NCBI GenBank assembly: GCA_021151765.1
Contig: JAGKWR010000009.1
Span: forward strand, 1-64,000
Direction of reading: 5' to 3'
DNA: 64,000 nucleotides
Origin: Alphaproteobacteria bacterium
GTDB taxonomy: Bacteria; Pseudomonadota; Alphaproteobacteria; Rickettsiales; UBA1997
The translations under genes and the position numbers were made by a program. Shown in pieces: positions 53,912 through 63,900 of the stretch; positions within the stretch are counted from its first letter, which is position 1, and every line of letters begins with the position of its first letter. Below the pieces are notes generated by a model. The model was given only the letters and a program-made list of their open reading frames with translations, did no database searches and was not told the origin of the DNA.

Positions 53912-54793
53912 TTAGTGAATTCCTTCAAGATAAGTTCGATAAGGCGAACCTTTTTTGTAGTTATTGATCAGTTTCTGAAATTGTTCAAAGTTGATAAAAC
54001 ACTTGCGATAAGCCATTTCTTCGATGCAGGCGATTTTCAATCCTTGGCGTTTTTCAATTGTGTGAATGAATTGTGATGCTTCTAAAAGTGAGTCGGGAGT
54101 TCCAGCATCAAGCCAAGCAAAACCACGTTTTAATCTTACAATTCCCAGTTTGCCTTTTTGTAAATAAGCGTTGTTAACGTCAGTAATCTCAAGTTCTCCG
54201 CGCGCAGAAGGTTTGAGGTTTTTAGTGATCTCAACAACTTCTGAGTTGTAAATATAAAGACCAGTAACAGCTAAATTTGATTTCGGATGTTTTGGTTTTT
54301 CTTCAATTGAAATTGCTTTTTCTTCATTTTTATCAAATTCAACGACGCCATATCTTTCAGGGTCAGAAACGTGGTAAGCAAAAACAAATGCGCCCATTTT
54401 ACCTTCTTCGATTTGTGAAATTTTATCTTTCAAGTCGCTACGGTTAATTTCATTTCCGTAAAAAATATTATCGCCGAGAATCAGGCAAACATTGTCATTT
54501 CCAATAAAATCTTTGCCGATAATGAAAGCTTCGGCAATGCCTTTTGGTTGGTCTTGAATTGCGTAAGAAATTTTGATTCCATAGCTTGATCCATCGCCCA
54601 AAAATTTTTCGATATTTGGTGTGTCTTGTGGAGTTGAGATAATCAAAATGTCTTTAATCTCAAGATTCATCAATGTTGAAAGTGGGTAACAAATCATCGG
54701 TTTGTCGTAAACCGGAAGTAATTGTTTGCTGATAACATTGGTTAAAGGAGCAAGTCTAGTACCGCTTCCGCCTGCAAGAATAATGCCTTTCAT
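53912..54793 (-). CDS. rmlA: Glucose-1-phosphate thymidylyltransferase (RmlA)
   Basis: 293 residues from ATG 54793, giving the classic start MKGIILAGGSGTRLAPLT; a start at 54802 would overlap the upstream gene. Further blocks: KQLLPVYDKPMICYPLSTLM, LILGDNIFYG, GAFVFAYHVSDPERYGVVEF, EEKPKHPKSNLAVTGLYIY and FAWLDAGTPDSLLEA. Makes dTDP-glucose, first step to dTDP-rhamnose. rmlB, rmlC and rmlD are not in the window. The neighbouring RgpF-like and GT2 genes suit a rhamnose-containing glycan. Confidence 0.95.
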   Translation of the reverse strand: MKGIILAGGSGTRLAPLTNVISKQLLPVYDKPMICYPLSTLMNLEIKDILIISTPQDTPNIEKFLGDGSSYGIKISYAIQDQPKGIAEAFIIGKDFIGNDNVCLILGDNIFYGNEINRSDLKDKISQIEEGKMGAFVFAYHVSDPERYGVVEFDKNEEKAISIEEKPKHPKSNLAVTGLYIYNSEVVEITKNLKPSARGELEITDVNNAYLQKGKLGIVRLKRGFAWLDAGTPDSLLEASQFIHTIEKRQGLKIACIEEMAYRKCFINFEQFQKLINNYKKGSPYRTYLEGIH

Positions 54794-54794
54794 A

Positions 54795-55100
54795 TTAGTC
54801 ATTCATTAAAAAAAATCTTTCTTTGTGTTTTTCTGTAAAGTCTTCAATCGTAAGCTCAGTTGCATTGGAAGCTGAGTTCATTATTAAAACTTTTCCTGAG
54901 TGATAATTACCATCAGTACTATCGAAAAAATCGATAATAGATCCTTCACGGACTAGATTACCAGATTCAATTTGGATGGCAGAATTATTTTTTAAATCAA
55001 TTCCATCCCACGCAAGAGCTGTTTCGTTTTGTAAAAGGAAAATGCAAACTAAGACTAGTGCGGTTTCGGATGTTTTTTTGTAGTGATTTGTGAGTTTCAT
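54795..55100 (-). CDS. DUF5334-like small exported protein
   Basis: 101 residues. A basic N-terminus with a hydrophobic stretch (LVLVCIFLLQNETALA) gives a likely signal peptide. The mature part reads WDGIDLKNNSAIQIESGNLV, then REGSIIDFFDSTDGNYHSGK and TELTIEDFTEKHKERFF, in the WDG..D...VEIE.GNLVR.G..I.fyD pattern I associate with DUF5334. Function unknown. One base separates it from rmlA, so it is probably co-transcribed, although a role in glycan synthesis need not follow. Confidence 0.68.
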   Translation of the reverse strand: MKLTNHYKKTSETALVLVCIFLLQNETALAWDGIDLKNNSAIQIESGNLVREGSIIDFFDSTDGNYHSGKVLIMNSASNATELTIEDFTEKHKERFFLMND

Positions 55101-55121
55101 AATTTTTTGGTGAAAATGGTG

Positions 55122-55150
55122 TTGACTTTTTTAAAGGTGACGTGTCTATT
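55122..55150 (+). promoter_or_regulatory. Likely promoter of tRNA-Pro
   Basis: TTGACT at 55122-55127 and TCTATT at 55145-55150 with a 17-base spacer, followed at once by GCGCGCC, the kind of GC-rich discriminator seen at growth-controlled stable RNA promoters. The tRNA begins about 63 bases after the likely start site. Assignment by motif and location only. Confidence 0.45.
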
Positions 55151-55219
55151 GCGCGCCTTCTTTTTTACAAAGATAAATCCACTTCTCAAAAAACCAACAA
55201 ATCTTTCTATTTTTTTACT

Positions 55220-55297
55220 CGGGGCGTAGCGCAGTCTGGCTAGCGCATCTGGTTTGGGACCAGAGGGTCGGGAGTTCGAATCTCTCCGCCCCGACCA
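55220..55297 (+). tRNA. tRNA-Pro (anticodon TGG)
   Basis: Full cloverleaf: acceptor CGGGGCG with CGCCCCG, D arm GCGC..GCGC, anticodon stem TCTGG/CCAGA with loop TTTGGGA (anticodon TGG at 55255-55257), a 5-base variable region, T arm GGGAG TTCGAAT CTCTC, discriminator A and an encoded CCA. The wobble base allows it to read all CCN codons. It ends 5 bp before the convergent Kef-type gene. Confidence 0.98.
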
Positions 55298-55302
55298 CTT
55301 CT

Positions 55303-57078
55303 TTATTGTTTCTCTTCCTTAATTTCTTTCTTATTCGCCATCTTCTCAAAGATGGTACCGCTCACTTCATTTTCGTCGTAAAGAATTACTTCTTTCATAA
55401 TTTCAGAGTTGATATCGCGGAAAGCGTTTAAAGCTTCGTTGATTTCACGAGCGTTTACGCCGACAGATGAAAGTGCTAATTTACTGAGTTGCAAACCAGT
55501 TTCGAGATTTTTTGAAACTACCAAACTTGCGCCAACTTTTTTAAATCTTTCGGCATTATTTAAAGTTTCGGATTTAGTGACAACAGTACTGCGTGGGAAA
55601 TTTTCGTGAATGAAACGTGTAATTTTAATACAAGCTACTTCGTCTTCCATAGCGACAATTACTGATTCGGCGCGTTCGATTCCAACATATTTTAAAATAT
55701 CAATATTCATGGCATCGCCATAGTAAATGTTGTAGCCGTTGTTTTTTTCGATGTGAACGATGCGATGATTGCTGTCTAAAATTACATAGTTCAAGCCGCG
55801 TTTGCGTAGAATGTAAGAGACAATACGACCAACTTTGGTAAATCCGATGATGATAACGTGTTTGGAAAGTTCATCGATTTCGCGCTTAATTTTGTGATCT
55901 TGCAACACATCTTTAGTATAAAGTTTGGTTTTGATTTTGCGTCCGATATTTGCAAGTAGAGGAGTGAGAGCCATACTGAAAGTAACTACTGTCATCAAAA
56001 ATTGTGATAGATCAGGCTCCATAAAGCGTTCTTGAACTGCCATCACAAATACTACGAAACCAAATTCACCACCTTGTGAAAGTAATAAACCAGTGTGAAT
56101 TGCTGGCGCCATTGGAAAGCGAAATATTTTACACAATAAAACTATGATTGACGATTTGATCAAAATTAAAGCACAAGCCGCTGCCATGATGTAGGGAAAG
56201 CTACGCAGCAATAAATCAAAGTCAAAAGACATGCCGATTGTCATGAAAAACAAACCCATCAATAGCGATTTCAAAGACAAAATTTCTTCTTCAACGCGAT
56301 ATTTAAATTCAGTTTCAGCGACCATCAAACCAGCGATGAACGCACCAAGGGCAAAAGATAATCCCATATAATCGCTTAAGTAAGCTGATCCTAGAATTAC
56401 AATTAAAGTAAAGCTGAGGAACAAAACCTCATTTTTTGAGTTAGCAATTAAACGATAAATCGGACGCAACAAAGAACGGCCAGTAGCAAAAATTATGATC
56501 ATGGCAATCGCGGCATCAAACAAAGCTCCGCCAACCGCTGATAAAATATTGGCATCTTTTTTTGCTAAAAGTGGTAATAAAACTAAGACAGGAATTACTG
56601 CCAAATCTTGCATCAACAATACTGAAAATGACAGGCGTCCAACACGAGTAGAATCTTCACCATTTTCAGAAATTACCTGCATAACAATCGCAGTTGAAGA
56701 TAATGCTAAAGCGCTTCCGACAATAATTGAAGTTGCCAAGCCTAAATGGGCTAACTTATAACAAATTAGAAATATAGCTGCGGAAGTTAGAATGATTTGA
56801 AGGCTACCAAATCCTAAAACATATTTCTTCATGGCCATCAATTTGCCAAAAGTTAGCTCTAAACCAATAGCAAAAAGCAGAAATACTACGCCAAGTTCAG
56901 CAATTGAGCTTGTAGTTTCTATACTTGTCAAAACACCAAAACCAAAAGGACCAATTGCGGCGCCAGCAACTAAATAACCAAGGGCAGGGCTTAGTCCGAA
57001 TTGTTTAAAGACAATTACAATCGCAACGGAAGCAAATAAAAGTACGAGAATGTCGTGAAGATAGCTGATATCGTGCAT
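55303..57078 (-). CDS. Kef-type monovalent cation/proton antiporter with TrkA-N domain
   Basis: 591 residues. N-terminal CPA2 exchanger with about 12 helices, starting FKQFGLSPALGYLVAGAAIG and containing SALALSSTAIVMQVI and LSFALGAFIAGLMVAET; then a cytoplasmic Rossmann RCK/TrkA-N domain (about 405-530) opening HVIIIGFTKVGRIVSYIL. The nucleotide loop reads GFTKVG where GxGxxG is usual. Probably potassium or sodium/proton exchange gated by a nucleotide or glutathione-type ligand; no KefF/G-type partner is adjacent. Confidence 0.88.
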   Translation of the reverse strand: MHDISYLHDILVLLFASVAIVIVFKQFGLSPALGYLVAGAAIGPFGFGVLTSIETTSSIAELGVVFLLFAIGLELTFGKLMAMKKYVLGFGSLQIILTSAAIFLICYKLAHLGLATSIIVGSALALSSTAIVMQVISENGEDSTRVGRLSFSVLLMQDLAVIPVLVLLPLLAKKDANILSAVGGALFDAAIAMIIIFATGRSLLRPIYRLIANSKNEVLFLSFTLIVILGSAYLSDYMGLSFALGAFIAGLMVAETEFKYRVEEEILSLKSLLMGLFFMTIGMSFDFDLLLRSFPYIMAAACALILIKSSIIVLLCKIFRFPMAPAIHTGLLLSQGGEFGFVVFVMAVQERFMEPDLSQFLMTVVTFSMALTPLLANIGRKIKTKLYTKDVLQDHKIKREIDELSKHVIIIGFTKVGRIVSYILRKRGLNYVILDSNHRIVHIEKNNGYNIYYGDAMNIDILKYVGIERAESVIVAMEDEVACIKITRFIHENFPRSTVVTKSETLNNAERFKKVGASLVVSKNLETGLQLSKLALSSVGVNAREINEALNAFRDINSEIMKEVILYDENEVSGTIFEKMANKKEIKEEKQ

Positions 57079-57214
57079 TAATTAAGTTTTGATTTTAGAT
57101 TTTTAATTATTTTAGATTCCAACTTTCAATTAGAGCTAAATTATAGATGCAGTTTTTAAAGCTTGTTGGTTAGAATTTTCAAATCAAAAAATCCATAAAT
57201 CTAAAAATAATAAA

Positions 57215-57784
57215 ATGAGTATACTTTCTGATAAATCGATTGCCGCTCTTGCGAAAAGTCAGGGCATGATTGAACCGTTCACTGAAAATCAAGTGAAGCA
57301 AAATTCCCAAGGTGAAAAAATTATTTCTTACGGAAATTCATCTTATGGCTATGATGCCAGAGTTTCCAATGAGTTCAAGATTTTTACTAACATTGATTCA
57401 GCTATAGTTGATCCGAAAAACTTTTCAGAAAGCAGTTTTGTAAATCGCACAACTGATGTTTGTATAATTCCGCCAAACAGTTTTGCTTTGGCTCGTACGG
57501 TTGAATACTTCCGAATTCCTAAAGATGTTTTGGTAGTTTGTGTTGGTAAATCAACTTATGCGCGTTGCGGCATTATTGTGAACGTAACGCCACTTGAGCC
57601 AGGTTGGGAAGGTCATGTGACTCTTGAGTTTTCTAATACTACGCCGTTGCCAGCAAAAATTTATGCCGGTGAGGGTGCTTGCCAATTCTTGTTCTTCAAA
57701 GGTGATCAACCTTGTGAAGTTTCTTACGATAAAAGAAGTGGCAAATATATGGGACAAACTGGCGTTACTTTGCCAAAAGTGTAG
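57215..57784 (+). CDS. dcd: dCTP deaminase
   Basis: 189 residues. SYGYDARVSNEFKIF, NSFALARTVEYFRIP, VGKSTYARCGIIVNVTPLEPGWEG and EGACQFLFFKGD are the Dcd active-site blocks, with the catalytic Glu in the PLEPGWEGHVTLE segment. Makes dUTP from dCTP for thymidylate synthesis; the dut gene is not here. Starts an operon: the next gene begins 2 bp after its stop. The 136 bp divergent region before it has no gene. Confidence 0.95.
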   Translation: MSILSDKSIAALAKSQGMIEPFTENQVKQNSQGEKIISYGNSSYGYDARVSNEFKIFTNIDSAIVDPKNFSESSFVNRTTDVCIIPPNSFALARTVEYFRIPKDVLVVCVGKSTYARCGIIVNVTPLEPGWEGHVTLEFSNTTPLPAKIYAGEGACQFLFFKGDQPCEVSYDKRSGKYMGQTGVTLPKV

Positions 57785-57786
57785 AT

Positions 57787-58605
57787 ATGAAAAAAATTTG
57801 TCTGTTCATTTTAGTTCTAATTAGTTTTGAGGCTCTGGCTCAGCAACTTCCTGCTGCCTCATCTAATTCAATTGAGCAGCAAACTATTCCGCAATTTTCT
57901 CAACTTTCTGAATATTGGCAAGTTGCGCCGCAAGCGCCGACTCGTTCAGAAATCAACATTGTACAGCCATCTTCTAAAATTAGTGCTATTCAGAAAGATG
58001 ATAAAAAAAACTCATTAGCAATTTTTGAAGAAAAAAAACCAACTCCATCACGCTTTTTTACTGCTGATATCTCAATGCCAGATCGTTTTTCGACTAGTAA
58101 CAATTTAGCAAAAAAATCAGGATCATTTTATCGTGCGTATGGTGAAATAATTTTTGTGAAAGGTACAGTTACTGACTCTTTTGGAGTTCCAATCGAAGGC
58201 GCAATTATTGAGATTTGGCAAGCCAACGCCGCCGGTAAATATCACACTTTGCTTGATGAAGACAGCGAATATTACGATAAATATTTTAGCATGTCCGGCC
58301 GCGCTATTACTGATAATTTAGGACAATACGATTTTATCACAATTATGCCTGGCTCAAATCCTGGTCGTGGTCCACATATTAACATGAATGTGTATCATCA
58401 AAAATTTGGTCGATTGGAAACAGAAATGTATTTTGAAGATCATCCTTACAATAAAGGAGATTATCAATATATGGCTTACAATGAGCAAGATCGCAAATTA
58501 GTTACAGCAAAAGTTCGTCGTTCAAATTTTGCTGATAAAAACTCAATTAAAATTTGCACCTTCAACATTGTAATGCGTGGTGTTCATCAGTATAAACAAT
58601 ATTAA
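57787..58605 (+). CDS. Secreted intradiol-dioxygenase-fold protein, probably not catalytic
   Basis: 272 residues. Signal peptide (KKICLFILVLISFEALA), a polar linker, and from about residue 120 the protocatechuate 3,4-dioxygenase-like domain: VKGTVTDSFGVPIEGAIIEI, WQANAAGKYHTLLDED and DNLGQYDFITIMPG. In PcaH the iron is held by Tyr408, Tyr447, His460 and His462 (RPAHIHF). Here the first Tyr (GKYHT) and first His remain, but PGPYPW is replaced by PGSNPG and HIH by HIN, so two of four ligands are gone. A non-enzymatic or altered role in the periplasm is inferred. Between dcd and rbfA. Confidence 0.75.
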   Translation: MKKICLFILVLISFEALAQQLPAASSNSIEQQTIPQFSQLSEYWQVAPQAPTRSEINIVQPSSKISAIQKDDKKNSLAIFEEKKPTPSRFFTADISMPDRFSTSNNLAKKSGSFYRAYGEIIFVKGTVTDSFGVPIEGAIIEIWQANAAGKYHTLLDEDSEYYDKYFSMSGRAITDNLGQYDFITIMPGSNPGRGPHINMNVYHQKFGRLETEMYFEDHPYNKGDYQYMAYNEQDRKLVTAKVRRSNFADKNSIKICTFNIVMRGVHQYKQY

Positions 58606-58622
58606 ATTTTAGTCTTCATTTT

Positions 58623-59060
58623 ATGAAATCACAAAGACAGCTTCAAATTGGTGAAAATATTAAACGCATCATGTCAGAAATATTTTTGCGTGAAGATATT
58701 TTAACAGTTCCGGGAAGCTTGATTACAATCTTAGAAGCTGACGTTAGCCCTGATGCTAAAAATGCTAGAATTTATATTGATATTTTTGGTAATGAAAAAA
58801 TTCACGATAAAATTGTTGAAAAACTTAACGATATGCGACCTTTTTTTCGTCACCAAATGTCAAAAAAAGTAGTTTTGAGAACAATTCCAGAAATTGTTTT
58901 TATGCTTGATAAAACTCAAGATAAAGCGATTGGTATTGAAAAATTAATCGCCCAAGAATCTCAAAAATATCAAGAACCAGAAAAAAAGCCTACTAAGCAT
59001 CAAGTAAAGCCAAAAGCCACTGCAAATTCAGTCCGCAAATCGACAAAAACTAAAAAGTAA
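58623..59060 (+). CDS. rbfA: Ribosome-binding factor A
   Basis: 145 residues. RQLQIGENIKRIMSEIFLRED, LTVPGSLITILEADVSPDAKN, ARIYIDIFGNEKIHDKIVEK and FRHQMSKKVVLRTIPEIVF are the RbfA KH-fold segments; the last 30 residues are a basic extension (KKPTKHQVKPK and similar). It helps mature the 16S rRNA 5' end in the cold. The usual neighbours infB and truB are absent; dxr follows after one base. Confidence 0.92.
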   Translation: MKSQRQLQIGENIKRIMSEIFLREDILTVPGSLITILEADVSPDAKNARIYIDIFGNEKIHDKIVEKLNDMRPFFRHQMSKKVVLRTIPEIVFMLDKTQDKAIGIEKLIAQESQKYQEPEKKPTKHQVKPKATANSVRKSTKTKK

Positions 59061-59061
59061 G

Positions 59062-60207
59062 ATGAAAAGAATTTCTATTTTAGGATCAACTGGCTCAATT
59101 GGTAGAAGCACAATCGAAGTAATAAAAAACGCGCCGCACGATTTTGAAATTATCGCTTTAGTCGCTCGTAATGATGTTAAAACTTTGATTGAACAAGCAT
59201 TGTTACTTAAGCCGGCTCATGTTGTGATTGAAAATAAAAATTACTACTCAGAGTTGAAAGATGCCCTGAAAATATTACCAAAATGTCAGGTGCATTGCGG
59301 TTTCGAAGCTATAATTCAAGTTGCTAAAATAAAATGTGACATAGTTTTGTCAGCAATTGTCGGAGCTGCTGGAATGCTTCCAACATTAGCGGCAATTCAA
59401 GCCGGATCGGATATTGCTTTGGCGAATAAGGAATCCTTGGTTTGTGCCGGCGAATTTTTGATGAAAGCAGTTCAAGAAAATAATGTTAAAATTATTCCCG
59501 TTGATTCTGAACATAACGCCATTTTTCAAATTTTTGAAAAGGATAATCTTGAGCAAATTGAAGCTATAACTCTTACAGCTTCAGGTGGTCCATTTTTTGA
59601 TTCTGATGTCGATTTTTCTAAAATAACAGTTGAGCAAGCGTTGAAACATCCAAATTGGTCGATGGGTGCTAAAATATCGATTGATTCTGCGACTATGATG
59701 AATAAAGGCTTGGAAATGATTGAGGCTTTTCATCTTTTTCCGATAAATAAAAATCAGATCAAAATTTTAGTTCATCCGCAATCAATTATTCACGGAATGG
59801 TAGATTACAAAGACGGCTCAACTTTGGCGATGATGAGCAATCCAGATATGCAAGTGCCAATTTCTTACGCTTTGTCTTTTCCGAAAAGAATGGCGATTAA
59901 GTATGAAAAATTAGATTTAGCAGTATTGCAGAATCTAACTTTTTTTGCTCCGAAATATGATAAATTTCCTGCTTTGAAGCTTTGTTTTGAAGCTTTGGAA
60001 ATTGATGGAACTGCTCCAGTAGTTTTGAACGCGGCTAATGAAATTGCGGTTGCACGCTTTTTAAATAAAGAAATTACCTTCGATAAAATTGCAATAATTG
60101 TAGCGCAGACTTTAGATAGAATTGATCATAAAAAACCTTATTCGATCGATGAAATTTTAGAATTCGATAGAAGGGCTAGAGAAATTTCTTCCACTATTTC
60201 AATTTAA
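59062..60207 (+). CDS. dxr: 1-deoxy-D-xylulose 5-phosphate reductoisomerase
   Basis: 381 residues. NADPH site ISILGSTGSIGRSTIEVI; ALANKESLVCAGEF; metal and substrate sites PVDSEHNAIFQ, LTASGGPF, IDSATMMNKGLEMIEAFHLF and VHPQSIIHGMVDY. Second step of the MEP isoprenoid pathway. In many proteobacteria dxr precedes rseP and bamA, which are absent here; a 196 bp stretch and infC follow instead. Co-transcribed with rbfA. Confidence 0.96.
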   Translation: MKRISILGSTGSIGRSTIEVIKNAPHDFEIIALVARNDVKTLIEQALLLKPAHVVIENKNYYSELKDALKILPKCQVHCGFEAIIQVAKIKCDIVLSAIVGAAGMLPTLAAIQAGSDIALANKESLVCAGEFLMKAVQENNVKIIPVDSEHNAIFQIFEKDNLEQIEAITLTASGGPFFDSDVDFSKITVEQALKHPNWSMGAKISIDSATMMNKGLEMIEAFHLFPINKNQIKILVHPQSIIHGMVDYKDGSTLAMMSNPDMQVPISYALSFPKRMAIKYEKLDLAVLQNLTFFAPKYDKFPALKLCFEALEIDGTAPVVLNAANEIAVARFLNKEITFDKIAIIVAQTLDRIDHKKPYSIDEILEFDRRAREISSTISI

Positions 60208-60295
60208 CGCGAATCCTTATTTGACATATCTTGAGAGATATTTTGCGAATGGGCGTTTTTTATTTTAAAGTGGGGTTGAACTTTAGAAGTTGAGT

Positions 60296-60301
60296 TATAA
60301 T
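60296..60301 (+). promoter_or_regulatory. Possible -10 element for infC
   Basis: TATAAT 55 bp before the preferred infC start, with a TTGAAC 14 bases upstream, closer than ideal. If real, transcription starts near 60308 and the TTG at 60290 cannot be the initiator. Tentative. Confidence 0.3.
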
Positions 60302-60355
60302 TTGCGCCACCTCTCAATTTTTTTGAGAAAATTTGTTAACAATTCAAATATCCTT

Positions 60356-60901
60356 GTGAGACCAATTAAAAATCAGCCAACGCAGAATCAGAATTTCGAT
60401 AAAATGTTTCGTATTAATGATCAAATCAAAGCCAATGAGGTGAGAGTTATTGATCAAGACGGAAAAATGCTTGGAGTTATAACGGTTGCTGAAGCCTTGA
60501 GAAAGGCGCAAGAAGTTGAATTAGATTTAGTTGAAGTTTCACCAAACGTAAATCCACCAGTTTGTAAAATTACCAATTTTGGTAAAATGCGTTACGAGCT
60601 ACAAAAAAAAGCTGCTGATGCTAAAAAGAAGCAAAAAGTTGTCGAAGTTAAAGAAATAAAAATGACTATTAATATTGGTAAAGGAGATTTCGATACCAAA
60701 ATTCGTCATACCAAAGAGTTCATCGAGAAAGGTAATAAAGTAAAAGTCAGCATTAGAATGAAGGGGCGTGAAATTACACACCAAGACTTAGCTGAAAAGA
60801 TGATGCAAGATATTTTAAGAGATACAGAAAGTTTCGCAAAACCAGAAGTTCCGCATCGTTTGGAAGGTATGCAGATGGTCGTTATACTTATTAAAAAATA
60901 A
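60356..60901 (+). CDS. infC: Translation initiation factor IF-3
   Basis: 181 residues from GTG 60356; the frame is open from TTG 60290, and ATG 60404 (165 residues) is also possible. The N-domain begins FRINDQIKANEVRVIDQDG, with EVELDLVEVSPNVNPPVCKI and TNFGKMRYELQKK; the C-domain has EIKMTINIGKGDFDTKIRHT and IRMKGREI. IF-3 checks start codons and keeps subunits apart. Family length (170-180) and the residues ahead of RIN favour 60356, but infC is known for odd start codons, so this is open. rpmI and rplT do not follow. Confidence 0.92.
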   Translation: MRPIKNQPTQNQNFDKMFRINDQIKANEVRVIDQDGKMLGVITVAEALRKAQEVELDLVEVSPNVNPPVCKITNFGKMRYELQKKAADAKKKQKVVEVKEIKMTINIGKGDFDTKIRHTKEFIEKGNKVKVSIRMKGREITHQDLAEKMMQDILRDTESFAKPEVPHRLEGMQMVVILIKK

Positions 60902-60918
60902 TTTTTTCAAAGAGTTCT

Positions 60919-63900
60919 ATGGAAGTAATGCAAAATCTTATTGATCAGGTTATCAGTTTTTCTCATCAACAAAAATATGAAAAAGATTTTTCGCGCGAAA
61001 AATTTCTCAATTTCGTAAACTTATTTTATTTACAAAACCAAGGTCGTGATTTTGTAAATTATTCAGTTGATGAACTACATAACTCAGCCTTATCAAGCTT
61101 TAAGTTTTTTTCTGAAAAGAACTCAATTTTCAAAGTAAGAATCCATAATCCTTCAGAAAAATCAGACGGTTTTGAATCAATCCATACTTTCTTAGAAGTT
61201 GTCTCTGATGATATGCCATTCTTGGTTGATTCAATTGTTGACCATCTTGATAAAATCGGCGTAGCTATCAAAAATATTGTGCATCCAATTTACTCTGTTA
61301 GTCGTGACTCGGGCGGTAACTTATTAGAAGTTGATGTAAAAAAAGATTCAAAACATGAATCTGTAATTCAGTTGCACTTAAACAAGATTACTGCCAGTTC
61401 TGATTTAGAAATGTTACAGTCAGACATTACAAAAATTATCGAAACACTAGTTTTGGTTGTTAGTGATTGGAAGAAGATGATTGACGTTGCTGAGAAAGCA
61501 AAATCTCAAGTCGAAAATGCTAAAAAAATCATAAAAGATCAAAAAGAAATTGCCGAAATAAAGGAGTTCATCTCTTGGATGACTACAGGTAACTTCATTT
61601 TGTTAGGTGCGAAAGAATTTAACATTAAAGACACAGGAAAAGGCAGCTATATTTTAGAAGAAGTTAAAAATTCCAGCCTTGGTGTTTTTGCATCTACTGA
61701 TCAAGATGTTATTCCAGAAGTTCTTAACTCATCTGTTGAAGAAGTTTGTGATTCAGTAAAAAATCCTTATGTTATTGAGATTCTGAAATCACGCTATAAG
61801 TCGCGTATTCACAAAATAACTAATGCAGAACGTGTTCGTGTTCAAAAAATTTCTGATGAAGGAAAAGTTACTGGTGAATATAGATTCCTAGGATTATTTA
61901 CTTCGATGGCATACAGCCATACACCAAGCAACATTCCTTTGGTAAAGAACAAAATTGCTAAGGTCATAGAAGATTCTGGCTATATTTCAGGAAGTCACAA
62001 CTACAAAGATTTGGTTTCAGTTTTGGAATCTTATCCTCGTGATGAGTTATTCCAAACTAATGCTAATGATTTACTACGTATTGCGACTGGTATTGTTGCG
62101 ATTTGTGGCAGATCACAAGTTAGATTTTTCCCACGCAAAGATAAATATAATCGTTTTGTTAGCTGTTTAATTTTTACTCCTCGTGATCGCAGTAACTCTG
62201 AGTTGAGAGAAAAAATAAAAAACTATCTTGCAGATTTATATAAAGGTGAAGTTGCTGATTCGTTTGTTGAAATCAATGACTCTAAATTAACACGTTTCCA
62301 CGTAATTATCCGTACAGATAACGGTATACCTTCTGTCGATACTTTGAAAGTTGAACGTGATATCGCCAATATGACTCGTATTTGGAGTGATGATTTGAGA
62401 GAATCTATCTCTGCGAAGTTTGAAAATGAAAAAAGCATTGCGCTTTTTGCTAAGTATCAGAACGCTTTTTCTGTAAGTTACATTAATCGTTTTGATTCAA
62501 AACGTGCTGCTATTGACATTTCTCGTGTTGAAGAATGTTTGGATAAAAACTCGATTGTTTTCAACTTATATCGTTCAGATGAAAATCTTGCTCCGGAAGT
62601 TACAGAATTAAAAATTTACAATCCTCAGAAAGAGCTTATCCTTTCTGAGATGATGCCAGTTCTTGAAAGCTTTGGTTTCAATGTAATTCAAGAGCATACT
62701 TACGTCATAACTCCCGAGTCCGAAGATCGTAGAGAGTCATCAAAAAAAGTTTGGGTTCACTATTTCCTATTGAATTTGAGCAAACAAGGCGACCAATTTT
62801 CTGAAAAAATTAAAATTAATTTCGAAAAAGCTATCTCTTTGATTTGGAATAAAACGGCAGAAGTTAGTATGCTAAATCGTTTGGTTGTTTCTGCTGATTT
62901 GGATTGGAAGCAAATTTACATGCTTAGAGCCTATTCAAAATACATTCACCAAACTGGCTTTAGATATAGTCAATCTTATGTCGCTGATGTATTGGTTAAG
63001 TATCGTGATTTGACTAAATTTTTGGTTGAAATGTTCGAAGTGAAGTTCAATCCATCATTGAAACTTGATATTGCACAACGTCAAAAAAGAGTTGAAGAAA
63101 TTACTCATGAAATCTCTTTAGGATTAAATCAGGTTAAAGATTTGGTTGATGACGCAACAATTAAAAAATTCCTAAGTGTTATAACTGCGACTTTACGTAC
63201 AAACTATTATCAATCAGCCAAAGAAGGTGCTTTTAAAGGCTACGTTTCATTTAAATTTGATTGTAAAAAAGTTTTGGATTTGCCTTTGCCACTTCCTTAC
63301 GCAGAAATTTTTGTTTATTCTTCAACTATGGAAGGTGTTCATTTGCGTGGTGGAAGAGTTGCTCGTGGTGGCTTGCGTTGGTCAGATCGTCATGAAGATT
63401 TCCGTACAGAAGTTTTAGGTTTGATGAAAGCTCAAATGACTAAAAACGCAGTTATTGTTCCAGTAGGTTCGAAAGGCGGTTTTGTTGTTAAAAAACCAAC
63501 CGCTGGCTTGTCCCGTGATGAAGTTTTAAAAGATGGTGTTTCATCTTATCAAACTTTCTTGCGTGGATTGCTTGATGTAACAGATAACGTTGTTGAAGGA
63601 AAAATTATTCATCCTCAAAATGTTGTAATGCATGATGCGGCTGATCCTTATTTGGTAGTTGCTGCTGACAAAGGTACTGCAACTTTCTCAGATATTGCTA
63701 ATGGTATTTCTGCCGAATATAATTTTTGGCTTGGTGATGCTTTTGCTTCTGGTGGTTCAGTTGGGTATGATCACAAAAAAATGGGTATCACTGCAAAAGG
63801 TGGTTGGGTTTCTGTAATGCGTCATTTCCGCGAAATGGGGCACGACACTCAAACTCAAGATTTCACTTGTGTTGGTATTGGCGATTTAGCCGGAGACGTT

